Positions 6,821 to 9,549 of a stretch of 9,549 bases of DNA are shown here, one piece after another; the stretch's first letter is position 1; each line of letters begins with the position of its first letter. The stretch covers positions 1-9,549 of the forward strand of contig JAPZAN010000088.1 of NCBI GenBank assembly GCA_027460605.1, written 5' to 3'. A program made the translations under genes and the position numbers. This DNA is from Candidatus Methanoperedens sp. GTDB lineage: Archaea > Halobacteriota > Methanosarcinia > Methanosarcinales > Methanoperedenaceae. The notes beneath the pieces are model-generated. The model was given only the letters and a program-made list of their open reading frames with translations. It was not told where the DNA came from and did not search any database.

Positions 6821-8359
6821 ATGTCCATACCCATACCCAATCTGGATGACAGAAGCTTTGAAGACCTGATGAAAGAAGCCAGGGCTCTTATTCCGCGCTA
6901 CAACAAGGATTGGACAAACTATAACCCTTCCGATCCCGGAATAACACTCCTTGAACTCTTCTCATGGCTTGGCGAAATGGTAATTTACAGGACAAATCAG
7001 GTTCCCGATGCATCCTATATTAACTTTTTAAAGCTGATAGCAGGTGTCCCGCAAAGAGACGAACTTGAGAGATTGCTGGGCGGACCGTTCTTATTCACAT
7101 GGAATACGATTGAAAAGAATGATTTCGAAAAATTCCGGACTTTTCTCAAGGGCGATTTTGATCTGGATTGGGCAACCAAAACAAAAATTATCGAAAAAAT
7201 TGACGATAAAACCCTCATCGCTGTCGAGGAAAAAGGCAGAAACCGGGTGGAGTTAATCCTTGGCGAGAAAGAAGATAAGGCGAATCTAATATTAAATGGA
7301 TGCCGGACCCGCTACCTGCATGTTGAAAAGACAAATAGCGACCTGAACATCTACAATGTTCCGGATCTGGATATTGAATACAGGAAACTCCTGGAATTAC
7401 TTCTGGATATTGAGAATGGAAAAAAGAAAAGTGTAATCGAAATCAAGGAAGCCTCTGTGGGTTATATGGAGTCGGGGTACAGGGCTGTCACTTCCATGGA
7501 TTTTGAAAATAAAGCTCTTGACTGTATGAAGAAATTACAAAGTGGTCTGGAAGGAAGAGCTGTTTGCATGAATAACAGGGATCTGGAATACAGTACTGTA
7601 GATGTAGAAAAGCCAGGCCATGTATCTATAATTATAATCCCCGCCTGGATAGAAAATTCCAGGTACTGTGAAGAGTATCTGTTTTGCTTTGATGAAATTC
7701 CGACAACCGATAGCGCCATATTTAAAAGTTACATAAGAAAGAATTATGATGCAAACTGGGTGAAGGATGCACAAATTAAAAAAATCGATGAAAATAACAT
7801 CAATCTATCCATTGAAAATCATTCCCTCTGGCTCAGCCTGAACAAAGAAAAAACAAGAGCTATTTTGACAATTGATGATGTCAGGGCCGATAAATTCAAT
7901 GTCAAAATGGAGAGCAATAAACCGAATATATATTCAGGTTCAAAAGAGAAACCGAAGCCGTCGCGTTTGTTAAAAGAAGAAGTAAGGGGGTATCTGGAAG
8001 CAAAAAAATTGATTACAACGAGAGTGCATGCGGTTTCCCCTTTTTACAAGGATGTATTCCTCAAGGTATGGATTGCTCTTAAGAAAAATAAAAACGAAGT
8101 GCAGGCTATACAAGAGGCTACAAACAGGATAAATGAGTACTTTCATCCCGTTACCGGTGGTCCTGAGGGGACGGGGTGGCCGCTGGGAAGGAATGTCTAC
8201 CGGTCTGAACTCTATCATCTTCTGGAAGGGATATCCGATATCGACCACATTGCAGAGATGTGGATAAACGGTGATGCAGACGTGGCTTCTGCGGATATAG
8301 AAAAACATCAATTAATCGCATTGCCCGAATTAACAGTGGAAAAGGCGCCTTATGAATAA
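6821..8359 (+). CDS. Second baseplate J-like wedge protein (Afp12-position) with a duplicated insert
   Basis: This 512-residue protein is a second J-like wedge component, likely pairing with the larger one. The N-terminus (about 1-80) is the family helical domain: NLDDRSFEDLMKEARALIP, then SDPGITLLELFSWLGEMVIYRTNQVP, then FLKLIAG. The J-like part is seen in GYRAVTSMDFE near residue 221, then VSIIIIPAW near 270. Near the C-terminus are LITTRVHAVSPFYKDVFLKVWIA and FHPVTGGPEG (from 441), GRNVY and a final SDIDHIAEMWING strand. Two similar stretches of about 75 residues (105-180 and 301-373) interrupt this framework. The start at 6821 is set by AGGAG 5 nt upstream. The end overlaps the tail protein I gene by 8 nt. 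J-like family membership is clear; the Afp12 equivalence rests on gene order. Confidence 0.88.
   Translation: MSIPIPNLDDRSFEDLMKEARALIPRYNKDWTNYNPSDPGITLLELFSWLGEMVIYRTNQVPDASYINFLKLIAGVPQRDELERLLGGPFLFTWNTIEKNDFEKFRTFLKGDFDLDWATKTKIIEKIDDKTLIAVEEKGRNRVELILGEKEDKANLILNGCRTRYLHVEKTNSDLNIYNVPDLDIEYRKLLELLLDIENGKKKSVIEIKEASVGYMESGYRAVTSMDFENKALDCMKKLQSGLEGRAVCMNNRDLEYSTVDVEKPGHVSIIIIPAWIENSRYCEEYLFCFDEIPTTDSAIFKSYIRKNYDANWVKDAQIKKIDENNINLSIENHSLWLSLNKEKTRAILTIDDVRADKFNVKMESNKPNIYSGSKEKPKPSRLLKEEVRGYLEAKKLITTRVHAVSPFYKDVFLKVWIALKKNKNEVQAIQEATNRINEYFHPVTGGPEGTGWPLGRNVYRSELYHLLEGISDIDHIAEMWINGDADVASADIEKHQLIALPELTVEKAPYE
7133..7939 (+). repeat. Two copies of a ~75-residue domain inside the second J-like protein
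   Basis: Copy 1 is at nucleotides 7133-7360 (residues 105-180) and copy 2 at 7721-7939 (residues 301-373). Aligned by eye they share F-(R/K)-(T/S)-(F/Y)-(L/I)-(K/R) followed by FDLDW or YDANW. Next comes IIEKIDDK or QIKKIDEN. A strand with L-x-L (VELILGEKEDKANLIL; LWLSLNKEKTRAILTI) follows, and each copy ends in LNIYNV or PNIYSG. The copies are separated by the GYRAVT part of the J core, so they are insertions at two points rather than a tandem pair. Their role is unknown. Confidence 0.65.
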
Positions 8360-9371
8360 TAAAGAAAATGAAAGTAAATATCTCCGGTACCTGCCCGGGA
8401 TTTACCAGCCTGAAGAAAAGGATAATTTCCTGGGAAGATTCCTGAAGGCATTCGAAAATATCCTTTCAGCCTACTCGCTGCCGCAGGTGGATATCAAGAA
8501 CCCGGCCAGTCTGGCATCCAGGCTTCGGGATGTTAATGATCCTCTATCCCTGTACTTAAGAAAATTATTTTCACAGGAAACGGTATCGCTGCTGGATGAG
8601 TATGACGGTTTGAGTCCCCCGTCCGATGCTCTCATAAATGCCTTGTCCGTGGAATTTAACAACCTGCTTCTCAAACCGGTATACGATGAAAAAGGTTTCC
8701 GGAAGGTAATATTAACCGGTCCGACAAAAGAACTCATCAAAAAAAATCCGGCAGGCAATGACCTTGTCCTTCTGAATTTGAGCGTCCTGGAAGAGGCATT
8801 TCCGGACGAAATCGGGAAAAAGAAAGGCATTGAAGAAATACTTGATTGTATTCAGGATTACTTTGATCCTGATAAAACCCCGCTGGAATTCCTGTCGTGG
8901 CTTGCAGGATGGATGGCATTAATCCTTAAGGAAGAGAAAGACTGGAACGCAGATAATGCCAGAAAGAAACGCGACCTGATAGCTAAAATCATACCATTGT
9001 ACCAGAAACGCGGAACACTGGACGGGCTTAAAGAATATATTAAAATATATGTTGGCGAGGATGTCAAGATATCCATATTTGAATTTTTAGATCCGTTCAG
9101 GGTGGGAGTCACTTCGACCGTTGGGATGAATACGGTGGTGGGAGAAGGACGCCCCTATTATTTTCAGGTTTTCATGGAACTCCCTATGCTTGACCGGGTT
9201 ATGCTTGAGAAAAAGAAGAAAGCTATCATAGATATAATCGACCAGGAAAAGCCTGCCCACACGTACTACGTGCTTGTAATCCAGGCCCCGACCATGCAGA
9301 TATCCTACCATTCCACAGTGGGAGTAGATACACTGCTTGGCGGCCTGATCATGGGGAAAAACAGCGACTGA
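8352..9371 (+). CDS. Phage tail protein I-like baseplate protein
   Basis: This 339-residue protein resembles the phage tail protein I-type domain found next to J-like genes in CIS clusters and phages, where it joins the wedge to peripheral parts such as fibres. Visible markers are YLRYLPGIYQ at residues 10-19 and LGRFLKAFENIL near 27. Next is FDPDKTPLEFLSWLAGWMAL near 175, then RKKRDLIAKIIPLYQKRGTLDGLKEYI, whose RGT turn is typical, and VKISIFEFLDPF. Near the end is EKPAHTYYVL. Two copies of an STVG-x-(N/D)-T-x-x-G motif occur at residues 255-264 and 321-330. The ATG overlaps the previous gene by 8 nt. The ribosome site is modest (AAAGG at 8341-8345, 6 nt upstream), which suits coupled translation. 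Confidence 0.9.
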   Translation: MNNKENESKYLRYLPGIYQPEEKDNFLGRFLKAFENILSAYSLPQVDIKNPASLASRLRDVNDPLSLYLRKLFSQETVSLLDEYDGLSPPSDALINALSVEFNNLLLKPVYDEKGFRKVILTGPTKELIKKNPAGNDLVLLNLSVLEEAFPDEIGKKKGIEEILDCIQDYFDPDKTPLEFLSWLAGWMALILKEEKDWNADNARKKRDLIAKIIPLYQKRGTLDGLKEYIKIYVGEDVKISIFEFLDPFRVGVTSTVGMNTVVGEGRPYYFQVFMELPMLDRVMLEKKKKAIIDIIDQEKPAHTYYVLVIQAPTMQISYHSTVGVDTLLGGLIMGKNSD

Positions 9372-9426
9372 GAGTTAATTAAAAAAAATTGTATTCATGT
9401 TGATAAAATTAAGGAGGTAAAAATAA
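9372..9426. other. AT-rich intergenic spacer before the last gene
   Basis: This is the only gap above 50 nt. It contains the palindrome TTAATTAA (9375-9382), which runs into eight A residues (9381-9388), and TGATAAAAT at 9401-9409. No terminator-like GC hairpin with a T-run is seen on the + strand. The AT-rich block could be a weak internal promoter (archaeal TATA-like or bacterial extended -10), but no well-spaced partner element supports one. Confidence 0.35.
9411..9418 (+). promoter_or_regulatory. Strong Shine-Dalgarno of the last gene
   Basis: AAGGAGGT, near-complete complementarity to the 16S 3' end, lies 8 nt before the ATG at 9427. It is the strongest site in the window and marks independent translation initiation, unlike the coupled genes upstream. 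Confidence 0.85.
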
Positions 9427-9549
9427 ATGGCAGAAGTTAAGAGAATGCGGTATTTTGATGGTCTTTTCCTCAAGCAGGAAGAGTTTAACCTGGAACAGAA
9501 TTATCATATCCGAATGCGGCGCCTTCATAACAGGCATCTCCACACACAG
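9427..9549 (+). CDS. CIS-associated protein of unknown function, N-terminal 41 residues (truncated by window end)
   Basis: The frame is open to the right edge; 41 codons are visible. The peptide begins MAEVKRMRYFDGLFLKQEEF, then NLEQNYHIRMRRLHNRHLHTQ. The pattern (Y)FDG-x-(F/L)-L-x-x-x-(E/D)F-x-x-EQ-x-Y...RRLHNR-x-LH is recalled as a conserved N-terminus of uncharacterised proteins encoded within CIS and phage-tail-like clusters, usually near tail protein I and J genes. Its exact role is not known to me; a peripheral baseplate or fibre-linked structural role is inferred from position only. It is preceded by the best Shine-Dalgarno and the only sizeable spacer here, so it may be made at a different level from the wedge proteins. 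Confidence 0.75.
   Translation, partial: MAEVKRMRYFDGLFLKQEEFNLEQNYHIRMRRLHNRHLHTQ

Noticed and set aside
9375..9412. Possible stem pairing TTAATT (9375-9380) with AATTAA (9407-9412), next to the Shine-Dalgarno
   Set aside because: Only six A-T pairs across a 26-nt loop; too weak to call a regulatory hairpin or terminator.
1..9549. tRNA, rRNA, CRISPR array, insertion sequence or attachment site
   Set aside because: The window is almost fully coding, and I saw no direct-repeat array, transposase motif, terminal inverted repeat or tRNA-like cloverleaf.

Overview
This window is the baseplate block of a contractile injection system (CIS) operon. All genes are on the + strand and packed head to tail. 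In order it holds: the C-terminal end of a LysM-bearing tube/baseplate adaptor (Afp7-like); a gpD/gp27-like hub; a gpV/gp5-like central spike; a PAAR spike tip; a gp25-like wedge protein; a very large baseplate J-like protein (1303 aa); a second, smaller J-like protein (512 aa from the start chosen here); a phage tail protein I-like protein; and the first 41 codons of a protein with a YFDGLFL...EQ...RRLHNR N-terminus. No capsid, portal or terminase gene is visible. Together with the single LysM adaptor, the two J-like proteins and the tail I protein, this favours an extracellular-CIS-like particle (Afp/PVC/MAC relatives) over an ordinary prophage. Sheath, tube, ATPase, tape-measure and effector genes would lie outside the window, so this is an inference.

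Layout: 1-402 LysM adaptor (5' end outside); 416-2100 hub and spike, split into two overlapping genes; 2102-2500 PAAR tip; 2501-2902 gp25; 2899-6810 J-like 1; 6821-8359 J-like 2; 8352-9371 tail protein I; 9372-9426 the only spacer above 50 nt, ending in a strong Shine-Dalgarno; 9427 to the edge, a partial ORF. Neighbours overlap by 4 nt (ATGA) or 8 nt, or are separated by 0-13 nt, so translational coupling of one polycistronic message is likely. The hub, spike and PAAR tip form the central needle. gp25 and the two J-like proteins would form the wedges, and tail protein I joins the wedge to peripheral parts.

Organism: base composition is moderate (mid-40s % GC by eye), with Arg codons mixed AGG/AGA and CGN, many ATA Ile codons, all ATG starts and clear Shine-Dalgarno sequences at several genes. 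This fits a mesophilic environmental prokaryote. A methanogen/ANME-type archaeon or a mid-GC bacterium are both possible, and the sequence does not decide between them.

The less ordinary parts are inside the two J-like proteins. The large one carries three related Trp-rich modules, an inserted beta-rich domain, a tandem duplicated C-terminal extension and a final His-Cys-Cys-Cys putative metal-binding tail. The smaller one carries two copies of a roughly 75-residue domain. A perfect 7-bp inverted repeat lies where the J core gives way to the C-terminal extension.
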